Below are positions 1 through 10,337 of a stretch of DNA of 64,000 bases, piece after piece. Numbering within the stretch: the stretch's first letter is position 1; each line of letters starts with the position of its first letter. The position numbers and the translations under genes were made by a program. Under the pieces are notes generated by a model that was given only the letters and a program-made list of their open reading frames with translations, searched no databases and was not told the DNA's origin. This stretch comes from Daucus carota subsp. sativus (lineage: Eukaryota > Streptophyta > Magnoliopsida > Apiales > Apiaceae): assembly GCF_001625215.2 (NCBI RefSeq), contig NC_030385.2:4085135-4149134 (forward strand), given 5' to 3'.

Positions 1-1094
1 GATTTATCAGTCTGACTTGAATTGTTGGAACTTTGAAACTTTTCATCTACTTCATCATCCAAAACCTATAATATAATTACAACTACCATTAACAATGCTA
101 CAACTCATAGCTGGAATCACAAAAATGAAATTGACAGTAATATGTAATACAGATAAAGGAGGAGTCCTCCGAAGTTCCAAGAAATGAACAAGCCACACAC
201 CTTAAAGGGAAGAGGATCTTCAAACGAGGTATAGCTCTCCTTGAGCCCTTCTTGCTGGTAAATTAACAGGAAAAACAATCAGCCAATTGCAAATACAAAT
301 GAACTTCTAACTAAATAGGTCATTCCGATAATCAAGTCTCCTATAAAACAGTAATTGGATAAAGTAAACACCTTAAGCAGCTGCAGCGTTTTAGGAATGA
401 CTCCAAACCCCTTCCAAGAATAACGATTCTTGGCCTTCTTCGTGAGAAGCTGCACAAAAGTAAAGAAATTCAAGACAAACACCCTAAACTTAGACGCATT
501 AAATTGAAGAAAAGTCGAGGAATGACAGATCTTACACCAATACTTTCAAGAACATTAACGATATCATAGATCCGCCGCCTCTCCACACCTGAAAACATCA
601 CCAATTATACACCAACACTTGAATTCATATAATTCACATGTTTACAAGAATTTAATAAAATGAAGACAATCCAACATACAAAACATAGCGAATTATAAGA
701 AAAATCAAAACTTTATTTTGAATATTATATATATTCAAGAATTCGAGAAATGAAATAAAAGGAAAGTGATGGGAGGAAAGACCTAGACGCGCAGCAGCAT
801 CGTCAAGTCCAATTGTGTCGATGCCGTCTCGATCATACAAGCTCAAGAAACTGGAAAAAAGATAAAATATATCGGAAAGATGAAATTATATAGATGCATA
901 AAGAAACTAAACACACACACAGATATATATAGAGAGAGAGAGAGAGGGAGAGGGAGAGGGAGAGGGAGAGGGAGAGAGGAGTACTTGGAGCATAAAAGGC
1001 CAAGAGATTTCTGTTTGCGGCAATAGTTGGAGTCTCTGGATCCAGAAGGAACGCAAGAAGATGAATCTTTGGAATTGGATGAAAGCAGCGCCAT
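1..1094 (-). CDS. Atypical E2F transcription factor (DEL/E2Fe type), N-terminal part, cut by window edge
   Basis: Six exons can be read on the minus strand: 1094-985, 850-783, 588-536, 449-372, 254-201 and 65-1, all with GT-AG borders and matching phase. The spliced product contains KSLGLLCSNFLSLYD, then GIDTIGLDDAAARLG, then VERRRIYDIVNVLESIG, then KAKNRYSWKGFGVIPKTLQ. This is the first E2F winged-helix DNA-binding domain (about residues 27-98), including the RRxYD motif. The KSLGLLC start of the domain is typical of the atypical plant E2Fs (DEL1-3), which have two DNA-binding domains, bind E2F sites without a DP partner, and repress cell-cycle and endoreduplication genes in the nucleus. The acidic stretch VLDDEVDEK follows, and the gene leaves the window before the second domain. 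The start is the first ATG after a GA-rich leader. Family assignment is firm. Which DEL paralogue it is cannot be told. Confidence 0.9.
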
Positions 1095-1117
1095 TTCTCT
1101 CTACAGATCTGAGAGAG

Positions 1118-1120
<3 letters not shown>

Positions 1121-1154
<34 letters not shown>
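1121..1154. repeat. (GA)n microsatellite in the E2F leader
   Basis: About 17 GA units lie just upstream of the E2F start codon, so on the transcribed strand this is a CT-rich 5' leader. A second purine-rich tract at about 932-980 (GAGA followed by GGGAGA units) lies in intron 1, next to the donor site at 984. Confidence 0.9.
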
Positions 1155-1157
<3 letters not shown>

Positions 1158-1160
1158 GGG

Positions 1161-2103
1161 TGGGGGTGGGTTTAAAAGAGAGAGAGATTAGGGGTTGTTG
1201 AGGTTGGCGGGGTGAAGGGAGAATGAGTTTGGGAGGGATAAATGCGAGGGTTTCCGCCTCTTTAAAATTTTGAATTTCTAATTCTGTACCGCCATTCCAT
1301 CCCCCAACCCCTCACGTGTCTTTATTTACCTGCCTTGTGTTTTTACTTTTACGGTTTTACCCCCCTTTCTATTCAAAATCTACAAGCTCCAACCCAACGT
1401 GTTTAAAATTACTACTACTACTAATCTACTCTAGTCTGTCGTGTTGATGCATGAGGCTGACTCTTCAGCACGTGCCATGATTCTACTCCTTTTAGGTTTC
1501 GTTTGGTTTCACGTAATACAAGTGACAGCCCATGTTTGGTTTCTTGTAATTAGTTAACTAACCCTGAATGTTTGGTTTTTCATAGAGTCATAGCTGAAGT
1601 AACACTAGATATTTGATGAATTGTTCTAATTTCATAGATGACGTAACAACAGATATTCGATAAGTTGTTCTATTTCAGGTTTGGCTTCTGATAATTCAGT
1701 TAAGTAAAAACTAATATGAGATAAGTTATTTTGTTTTATCATAAAACTATACAATCTCTGAAATTAGAAATTTACACTTGTCACGTGTTTAAAGTTATGT
1801 CAAAATATAACGTTAGTTATAATTTATACTTGTTACGTGTTTAGAATTACCCAAAACGTAACTCCAGTTATATAAATTTCAGGTGTTTAAAATTGCGGGA
1901 AACCCAACTCAGTTGCATAGTATATTCGTGTTTATCAGTTATATTAAATTTAACATGGAATAAGTTATTTAGATTATTTAACATGGAATAAGTTATTTAG
2001 ATTTTATTTCAGTTACATAGAGTTTGACATGAGATAGGTTATATTTGTTTATATCATTTTATACAATTCAATTATGTAGTAGGGTTGGACATTTATAATA
2101 TTT

Positions 2104-2137
<34 letters not shown>

Positions 2138-2595
2138 GATATAGGTTTTTACATTTTAAAATATATTTTATTATATATATATATGTATAATTAATTTCTA
2201 TCAGTTTAGTTATGTGTTACTTTTCTCTATATTTTGTTATAGAAAGCAAATTTTATTTTTTCTATAAAGTTTGATCCTAAAAATTGGTTTGTTGATTTGT
2301 TTTTCATTAGTTAGTTAATAAATAATTTAGAATTTGTTACTCAAAGTTAATATATAGTTTAACTAATATTTTTGAAATATTTATATCATATTTTTCTAAA
2401 ATGATTTCTAATATAACTATTTCAAACAATAATTATAAATATTTATATTTATAATTTATATATAATATTACAATATTTTTGAAATGGTTTTTAGTCAATA
2501 AATTTATTTTTCACTAAAAAAGATTTTAAATATATCTAAAAATTATAAATATATTTGTTTTTATTATTTATTTCATATATGTAATGATAATTGCT

Positions 2596-2626
<31 letters not shown>

Positions 2627-2972
2627 CAAGTGAGAATAATATATATATATATATATTAATTTGTTTATTTTTATATACTATAATTTTAATTAAAATAAAT
2701 ATAATATAATAATATAATATAATATTTTATTATATATTTTGACGCAATTACATTGTCTTAGCCGTATATATTTATTAGTTACATAAGGTTTAATATAGGA
2801 TAAGTTGTTTCCCTAGTTTAATATACGATAAGTTATATTATTTATTTATATGACTTTTATACTATTTGGAATGAGAATTTATTATTTCTATGTGAATTAT
2901 GAAAATGTCTATATATAGTAAAGATGTTGGAGACTTGGAGTTGCTGCAAAACATAAATTTAGTTATGAAAAT
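1161..2972. other. E2F promoter side, then AT-rich intergenic DNA
   Basis: I see no gene here. The first 150 bases upstream of the E2F leader are GC-richer. They contain TTTCCGCC at 1251-1258, which resembles but does not exactly match the E2F consensus. From about 1,500 the sequence is AT-rich, with (TA)n runs at about 2110-2137, 2599-2620 and 2639-2656. It also holds many diverged copies of a roughly 30-base motif, listed separately. Confidence 0.6.
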
Positions 2973-4161
2973 TTTGGGTGGCGTTTTTTTTTTTTTTGCC
3001 AAGAAGTAGATAGACTTTCATTACTTCAAATCATTCTCAAGTACATGGATAATTTCTGGAGAAACTTCGTTTGCTTTCCAGATGCGATCAGCTACAGAAT
3101 AACTACAGCTTGCAAAAGCATGGGCTAGGTTATTCGCTGAACGCTTTGGGTGGCGTTTAGTTACACATGATTTAACATGTAATAAGTTATTTCCGTATTT
3201 TTTCCACGTACATAGGTTTAGCATGAAATACTTTATTTCCACTTTTTTCCAGTTACTTAGGATTTAACGGCGGATAAGTTATGTTATTTATTTATATGAC
3301 TTTTATGTAACATGTTGGAATAAGAATTTAAAATTTCTACTTATGTCGGAGTTGCTGCAAATCACAAATTCTAGTTATGGAAACTCCAAGTGTTTAGAAT
3401 TTCATTAGTGTTTTGGTTATACAGGATTTAACATTGAATAATTTATTTTCATGTTTTTCCACTTATCTAGGGTTTTTCTACTTACACAGGGTTAGCATGA
3501 AATAATTTTTGTCGGCAATTTTTCCCGCAGCCATAGGGTTTAAGAATAGGAATTTATTCTTCCTATCTCATTTATGAAAATTATATTTTTACAGTTGCGC
3601 CAAAACACAACAATTTGCATAGGATTTAACATTTTCAATCTATTTTATTACATATATGTAATATAGGATTTCACATTTTAAATCTATTTTTACAAAATTT
3701 GATAGTGAAAATGGTTTGCTAATTTTGTTTTTAATTACTCTCTTGGTCCAATTATTTTGTAGAGATGTTTATTTGAATATTGAAGTTAAACTAAACTATT
3801 ATTTGTATTGCATGGAAAATATAAGCACCACATGTAATTAAAATTAATCTACTAAATAATATGAAAACAAGAAAAAATCATTTACGGGGACAACAATTAA
3901 ATTCTAAAAGAATTATTAAAATGAGACAGAGACAATAATTAGTTAATCAAGAATTTTCTAATCATAGTTAATATATGTTTTAGATGACATTTTTTTTCAA
4001 TATTTTATATCATAAATTTTTTTGGATTTATAATAATTCTATTTCAAACAATAACTATTATATTTACAATTTATTTATAATAACAATTTTACAATTTTTT
4101 TAATGGTTCTTGATCAATATGATTATTTTTCACTAAGAAAGATTTTAAATAATTAAAAAAA

Positions 4162-4205
<44 letters not shown>

Positions 4206-4400
4206 ATTTAATATATATAATGATGATTTATATGTATGTATGTATGTATGTATCAGATTCAAGTAAGAAAAAATTGAGTCCTTGTTATTTACAAGTAGTT
4301 ACAAGTTGTTTACTACTTTTTTAATGTAACATGAGATAAGTTATTTTATTAATAATATGAACTTTATATAATATATGAATAAATTATTCTTCCAATTATA
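1670..4400. repeat. Dispersed degenerate repeat with core TTTAACATGRRATAAGTTATTT
   Basis: A motif close to 'TTACATAGGATTTAAC' followed by 'ATGAAATAAGTTATTT' recurs at about 1690, 1950, 1977, 2010, 2775, 2815, 3160, 3205, 3245, 3415, 3480 and 4325. Spacing is irregular and the copies are diverged. Two copies at 1949-1998 are an almost exact tandem pair. Several are followed by a second shared block resembling TTATTTATATGACTTTTAT (about 2840, 3285, 4340). The array looks like an old minisatellite or the decayed inside of a transposon. I recognise no named family. Confidence 0.55.
2987..3144 (-). mobile_element. 5'-truncated LINE (non-LTR retrotransposon) 3' end with poly(A) and target duplication
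   Basis: On the minus strand the frame reads ANNLAHAFASCSYSVADRIW then ending in a P-E-I-I-x-V-L-x-x-D pattern. This resembles the C-terminal RNase H region carried by plant LINEs. A poly(A) tail, seen as a T run at 2984-2997 on the plus strand, follows after a short spacer. The insert is bounded by a 14-base direct repeat, TTTGGGTGGCGTTT, at 2973-2986 and 3145-3158. Poly(A), truncation at the 5' end and a target-site duplication together make retrotransposition by a LINE the best reading. The fragment is only about 158 bases and codes for nothing functional. Confidence 0.8.
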
Positions 4401-4539
4401 AAAATTATACTTTTCAAAAAATATCACTTAGCTAAATTTTTTTAATCTATTTTATTATATATATTTATATTTATATACACATATGAGATATATGTATAGA
4501 GTTTGTGTAAATGATTGCAGCAAACTATGCAAACTAAGT
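3159..4539. other. AT-rich intergenic DNA, no gene seen
   Basis: This stretch holds more copies of the degenerate motif array, a (TA)n run at about 4164-4192, and a short ATGT tetranucleotide run at about 4231-4252. I find no reading frame with codon structure or family similarity. Confidence 0.6.
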
Positions 4540-5340
4540 ACAAAACGGCAACTCCATTAATGAACCTCCATGCTTACATGATGAACTAGCAAGAGAAAGA
4601 GAGATCAGAGAAAGAAGTAGTGTTTGAGAAAATAACCGAATTTAATTGGTTTTTTTGACAAAACCGAATTTAATATTGTTTGTTACAAGGCTTGAGTTTA
4701 TATACTCAGCTAGTGAAAGTTTGACTAGAAGTAAATTTTCAAATGACTACTTCGCATAAGACTTTTGTCAGAATGTCTGCTAATTGCTGAGAACTGGGTA
4801 CACTATAAGTTGGATGAATCAACCTGGACTTGTTCCCTAACAAAATGACAATCAAGAGCAAAGTGTTTAGTCTCTTGGGATGATAGCTGCAATGTCTATA
4901 GCAGCTTGACTGTCATTGTAAACAACAGTAAGCAAGGATTGAGAAACATGCACTTCTGATAAAAGAAGATGCATCGAAGATAAATCACAAGAAGTATCAG
5001 CAATAGCACGTAAGTCATTTGCAATGGACTTAGAAATAACTTGTTGTTTCTTAGATAGCCAACTAACAAGAGAGGAGTCAAGAAGTAGACAAAAATCACT
5101 AATACTTCTACCAGTATCAAAACATGAACCTCAATCACTATCACTGTAAGCATGTAACTGCAAAGATGAGGAACTGGAAAAATAAGCCTTGATAAGGAGT
5201 TCCTTTTGAGTATCTCAACACCCTCTACACTGCAATGAGATGAGGAGCCTTTGGAGCCTCAATAAATTGACTGAGATGATTGACTATATAAGCAATATCA
5301 AGTATAGACACAGTCATATACAGAAGTTAGAAAAATTATG
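4540..5340 (-). mobile_element. Decayed Ty1/copia retrotransposon: end of reverse transcriptase, RNase H, probable 3' LTR start
   Basis: Read on the minus strand across several frames, about 5335-4740 gives pieces matching copia pol: ILDIAYIVNHLSQFIEAPKA, HLIAV*RVLRYSKGTPYQG, LHAYSDSD*G, CFDTGRSISDFCLLLDSSL, VSWLSKKQQVISKS and YNDSQAAIDIAA. These are the end of the reverse transcriptase and the RNase H domain. Stop codons and frameshifts show it is dead. Past the coding part, on the minus strand, comes GAGTATATAAACTC, a TATA-like block common in copia LTRs, so about 4745-4540 is probably the start of the 3' LTR. The 5' portion of the element is missing. Confidence 0.85.
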
Positions 5341-6949
5341 ATGGAAGATTGGTGTTGCGATGGGGGAGTGCATGCACCAAATCAGATTTCGACACATCAT
5401 TTAGATAAAAATAAATTTTTGAGGCAGCTAAAATTTTCCTTAATATTTTTGAATTTTTCAAAATAAAAATATAACTCAAAATCGTACCAGAGAGTATAGC
5501 TTTTCATAAGATTTCTCAAAATCGTTTGGACTTCAACATGCATAAAAAAGGTTTTTTTTAAAAAAAAATCCCACTAATTCCAACAATTTGATGTGCAAGA
5601 TTTTATTAATATATTTGAATATCTGCATATTACAAAATTTGAAGTATAAATTAAAATTTTAATTTGTAATTTAATTCTCTCATGTTTTAATGTATTACTT
5701 AAAATTCAAATCAAATACACAAATTAATTTATGTAGTTACCTCTCTTATATATTCTGATAAATTTGATTTCTGGTGTTTGTCCTGTGACTGTTGTCTTCC
5801 TTGTCAGTTAACCACTATGTTGATACTCCTATAGTCCTATGTACAATTCGCAATACAATTTCTATGGAATTAAAAATTATTGTTTTATTTTTACCCTTTG
5901 TTATTTTGCACAAATGGTCGCATTCATTACATAAGCAATAGCATACTCCCAGGTCCACATTTGCTTACTCCGCGGTGTTTTATTTTCAATTTTGAATTAG
6001 GTATGCTCTGAGATCCATATCAATATAACTTATACAGGGGTTAGATTTAGAGTTTAAACCATAATTCAAGTTCTGGTTCTGGCAACGGTTTATAGACCAC
6101 ATTACCGAAACTCGAAAAATAAGGTTAGCAATGAACAAGGTGATCTCATCCTCGCCAGAAGAACTGAGATAATTTGTCGCAATGTTAACTTGCGTAAACC
6201 TTTCAAGATCTCATTCAAGATATCAATTCAGTAAAGCCCTTGCCACCAAACTGGAATGCAAAAGCAAAAATTATCAACCAATATGTTCTTGCTTCTTAAA
6301 ACAATGGTAGTAATTACCATATTAGTGTTGAAAACATATCAATTATGTACGTAGTACTAATAGGCTAGATTAACTACCAAAGAAAAGCATATAAAACAGT
6401 CTCATAGGACTGTAAACAACTTTCTTCTTGCAAACGTTCTATACGTTGAAGGCTCAGAAGCATGCATCAGTTGTCAACTTTGAGACTCCCCAGCAGGCTC
6501 CTCCTACAAATTGACACATGTGGCCGTGGCCTTTTCTTGACAGTTCATTAAGGAAACTCAGTGTAAGCCTGAGGACTGAGGATCACCTTTTCATTTAACT
6601 GATACAACAAATTTATCAATATAATAATATTAGAGTTTATAAACCAAATACCTTATCGTTGACAAACAGATATAATGGGTGTTGCCATGTCAAACGAACA
6701 GATAATTAGAAATAAACTAAGAATTATGATATTGTGCTGTTCTTTACTTCTGGTGCTAATAGTCCCGTATTATTTTCACAACAATCTCAACATCTAATAC
6801 TACAATTATTCCACAGAAACATTACTATTTTATAAAGAAATCTCAAAAGATCTGCCTAGGAGGATATATAATGATATGATCACTTATTAACTTATGTTTG
6901 TTCTTTTCAACATTCCACTTGCATGCTATGTTACTCTGACCAAGGTACG
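5341..6949. other. Intergenic DNA, no gene seen
   Basis: The stretch is AT-rich with no long open frame, no recognisable protein fragment and no clear repeat. The sharp end of copia similarity near 5340 suggests a deletion junction there. Confidence 0.55.
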
Positions 6950-7333
6950 AAGTGTTGGACACAATATGTATCCAAGTGTCAAACTCGAAAAATCATAAAA
7001 CTGGGACACGGGGACACTATCCTATATTCGGGACACGGGTATGAGGACACGACATAATACATTAATAAACAAGTTTGGTAAGTAGATACCTTAACAAAAA
7101 GTAACTATCAAGTTCTTATCATACAAAATTTTGCAAGATTTTTGCAAATTAGGGATCTTCTCTACTTGTTTTTTACTCTAGCTTTTTTTTTTTTTTCCTT
7201 TTTTCTGGTTTGCATGGTATATTTGACTTATATGTGGTATCTTAGTCGGTCAAAATGTTCCCATTTCAGTAAAAGGATCCGACACGGAATAAGCGTCATG
7301 CCCGAGTGTCCAGATGTCGGACATGGGTACACT
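6950..7333. mobile_element. Possible small inverted-repeat element (GTACCC...GACAC-type ends)
   Basis: The left end reads GTACGAAGTGTTGGACAC. The reverse complement of the right end reads GTACCCATGTCCGACATC. Both are followed by further GGACAC/GTGTCC motifs. This looks like diverged terminal inverted repeats of about 35-40 bases around an AT-rich centre of roughly 300 bases. No convincing target duplication is visible, so the class is left open. Confidence 0.35.
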
Positions 7334-8362
7334 ACCTAGAAAGAAGAGTCGTAGTAACATAGCTTGCATGATTCACCTCTGGCATAGTTCTATACCTGAA
7401 TTAAAAACTCTCAGCCTGCTTTATTTTTTATTATAAAAAATAATTAAATCACTTCAACATCAGCAGTCCTAGTTATTTGCAAGTAGAAAACAGGTAGCAA
7501 AAAAGAAGTCTGAACAATTCCACAATGATGTGACTATTCTGTCTTTATTTCTATTTTAATGCCAGAAAGCATCAATCTTTAAACAATTCTATTGGAGTCT
7601 TGACTCTTGAGTCTCTTTACTCTTGATCCTGCCCATCCCTATCAGTAGCTTGCATCAAAAACTTGGGATACAAAATCCCTGACTTCAGATTATTGCCCAA
7701 ATAGACTTTAAAGTTCAACAAAAAGCAAGTTTCGGTTGTTGTTACTAACCTTTGTATGACAACCTACACTCCGACAAGCAATTAGTTATTGCGTTAGCTG
7801 TTTGAAGCTTGTGTTGTGTTCATAAAGCTCCAGACTTTGGGCGACATTTGAACAACCTGGAAGAAGTATCTCCCCCATAAAAGCCAAATCATATATTGCA
7901 AAATAGCTGCATAAAGAGTGCATGTGATGCATACATTGTGCACTGCAAATCTGTTTTTCATGAAATACATTATCATGTGGTCGAATAATTCTAAATAAAT
8001 AACTTTAGTGTGATTAGATGTCTCAAAGCTCCATATTGGAGCTTTAAAAGTTCAGAAAAACTTGGACACTCTAAATCTCATGGCAAACCCATCTGGGGGG
8101 GGGGGGGGGGGATTTTATTTCTTCTGCAGATCTGCTCTCAAATTAGCAATCCAAAGTCGATTAGGTTTCTGTATTATTCTGTCTGAGAGTTTTTACTCTC
8201 TTACTCTTACAAAATGTCACTGACAAGAGTAAAAAATTAGCGATCAATGAAAAGCAGGATAGTTCATAGTAATGGCATACCTTGTTCCTCAATTGACATA
8301 TAGCAAGAACAATCGATGCAAGCCAATTCACAAGGTCTGGGAGGCAAAACCAATGATAGGCT
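7334..8362. other. Intergenic DNA or 3' transcribed region of the OTP43-like gene
   Basis: I see no protein-coding region. The stretch lies directly downstream of the minus-strand PPR gene and so may hold its 3' untranslated region. It includes a homopolymer run of 17 G at 8095-8111. Confidence 0.5.
8095..8111. repeat. Poly(G) run of 17
   Basis: Seventeen consecutive G residues stand in otherwise AT-rich DNA. On the transcribed minus strand this is poly(C). Two shorter G runs occur in the two transposase fragments, at 21217-21230 and 52517-52527. Confidence 0.95.
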
Positions 8363-9832
8363 TCACAATCTGAAGTGCCGAGGCAGACAGCCCGATCTAC
8401 TATGCAATCTAAGAATCTCTTTTGCAAACTCTTGATGGCCTGTCAAGAGAAGGCCGTTCAACACCCTATTATATGTAAATTTTCGAGGCAAGAACCCTCT
8501 ATCAACCATTTCAATCAACAACTTCCCAGCAACCAATAAATCATCTGCCGTCTTCCTGACAAACATTGCACTTATTAATACGTTATAAGTATCCAAATTA
8601 GGCAAGCACTCGCCTGCACTCATTCTCTCAAACACTTCCAACGCCTTCTCAATTTCCCCATTATCACTATAATACCTAATAACAACATTATAAGTCTGTA
8701 CATTTGGTTCACACTCGTCATTCTTCATTCTATCCATATACTCCATCGCCCTATCCATCTTCCCTGCATGGCACCACCCTCTAATCAACACACCATAAGT
8801 CGTTGAATTCGGCAAATAACCTTTTTTCACCATCTCCTCAAACACCACATTTGCATTCTCAACACAATCTTTCTTACACAAAATCTGAATAAAAGCATTA
8901 TACGTTGCAACAGACGGGAGTACTCCCGCATCTATCATCTCATCAAAAACCTTCCGCGCTCTTTTCACCTCACCCGCCACTCCCAACCCATGAACTACCG
9001 TAGTATACGTAACAACATCAATCTCACATTTCCTCCTCTTCATCTCCAGAAAAAATTCCCATGCTTCCTTCACTTGCCCCGCCCTAAAAAACCCCTTAAG
9101 CATCGTATTGTACGTACAAAGACTCGGTTCCAAACCCCTCTCGACCATTTCCCTCATTATCTCCAACCCCCTTGGCGTCCGCTTGATCAAACAAAACCCA
9201 TTAACAAGCACATTATAAGTAATCGTATCCACCCGAAACCTCCCCTTAAAAGCCTTAAACAAATTATACGCCATCTCAGCTCGCCTCGACTTACACAAAA
9301 CATCAAGAAACATATTAAAACAATTCAAATCCTGTATAACACCATGATGATGCATTGACAAGAACACTTTAACAGCTCTATCAGGCTTACCAGCAGCCAC
9401 CAATCTCTCAATCACAATTGCAAAAGTCTTCGGGCTCGGGCCAAGCTGCCGGGTCTTCATCCGGGTCATCAGGGTCCACAAGGTCTTGTAGTCACGAAGC
9501 CTCGCAGCAATGTCAATGGCGTGGTCAAAGGCGGCGGCGGAGTGGGTGTAGGAGTGGTGGCGGTCCAAGAGGGTGAAGAATTGGAGGGCTTTTGGGCCGT
9601 GGTTCCAGAGGCGCTTGAGGGTTTTGTGGACCAGGTCTTGGGTCCAGTCTGTGGTGTGGGCTTGGAGGGTCTGGGGGAGGGCTTTTGGGTCGGTTTTGAG
9701 GATGAGATTGGCGAGGGTTATGTCTTGGGATGGTGATGTGGTGGTGGTGAAGTGATGGGACGGTGGCGCGTGAGGAGCGAGTGGGATGAAGAGTTTTGTT
9801 TGTCTGAGGAATCTGTGGTGTTGAGGTAACAT
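8363..9832 (-). CDS. OTP43: Mitochondrial P-type pentatricopeptide repeat protein, OTP43-like
   Basis: This is a single-exon frame of 489 residues. The first 45 or so residues are rich in H, P, T and S with few acidic residues, as in a mitochondrial targeting peptide. From about residue 130 onward there are around ten 35-residue PPR motifs, for example TYNTMLKGFFRAGQVKEAWE, VVTYTTVVHGLGVAGEVKRA and TYNAFIQILCKKDCVENANV. The C-terminus, FTYNRVLNGLLLTGHQEFAK then EILRLHSRSG, matches my memory of Arabidopsis OTP43 (At1g74900). That protein is needed for trans-splicing of nad1 intron 1 in mitochondria, and so for respiratory complex I. Length fits the family. The start is the first ATG of the frame. 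The Mutator-like element lies just upstream. PPR architecture is certain; the OTP43 identity rests on remembered similarity. Confidence 0.85.
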   Translation of the reverse strand: MLPQHHRFLRQTKLFIPLAPHAPPSHHFTTTTSPSQDITLANLILKTDPKALPQTLQAHTTDWTQDLVHKTLKRLWNHGPKALQFFTLLDRHHSYTHSAAAFDHAIDIAARLRDYKTLWTLMTRMKTRQLGPSPKTFAIVIERLVAAGKPDRAVKVFLSMHHHGVIQDLNCFNMFLDVLCKSRRAEMAYNLFKAFKGRFRVDTITYNVLVNGFCLIKRTPRGLEIMREMVERGLEPSLCTYNTMLKGFFRAGQVKEAWEFFLEMKRRKCEIDVVTYTTVVHGLGVAGEVKRARKVFDEMIDAGVLPSVATYNAFIQILCKKDCVENANVVFEEMVKKGYLPNSTTYGVLIRGWCHAGKMDRAMEYMDRMKNDECEPNVQTYNVVIRYYSDNGEIEKALEVFERMSAGECLPNLDTYNVLISAMFVRKTADDLLVAGKLLIEMVDRGFLPRKFTYNRVLNGLLLTGHQEFAKEILRLHSRSGCLPRHFRL

Positions 9833-10327
9833 GTCTTGACAATGAGAGTTTGTGTTTGACAGTTAAGGACCTTAGACTAAACTCGATGAACATGGATCAT
9901 AAATTTGATTGATTTTTAAACTAATTTAAATATTGGGTATGTGATTAACACTTAACAATAATTATCTAAATTTTGAAAATGTTCATAATAACTTTTACAT
10001 GATATAAATTTTATTTTTTGTTTCTTCTTAAACAAGAACACCAATTTACAACTCGTGTATCAGCATAAGAGTTTGTGTTCTTGTTTAAGAACACCATGAT
10101 ATCCTTCAATAGACTCTGTAATTATATTGCAGACAGTTTCGATTGTTAAAATAACCATAAGGGGTACTATTTTAAATTTTATTCACCACAGGAAGTCAAG
10201 AAATATGACTGATATCCACACCTCTTGGTTATTAATCAAAGGTTGCGAGATTCATCTTTGCAGAGATGATTCTTCTACGAGATCAGCCAGAACAACCAAC
10301 TGATTACTTGATTTTCATTGCGGGTGC
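9833..10327. other. Upstream region of the OTP43-like gene
   Basis: No gene is seen. This is the promoter side of the PPR gene, AT-rich, with a short inverted pair (about 10028-10045 and 10068-10093: TTCTTAAACAAGAACACC against GTTCTTGTTTAAGAACACC). It ends at the target duplication of the Mutator-like element. Confidence 0.5.
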
Positions 10328-10337
10328 ATTTACTTTT

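Noticed and set aside
9521..9736. Val/Gly-rich plus-strand frames inside the OTP43-like gene
   Set aside because: They are antisense shadows of the PPR coding region.
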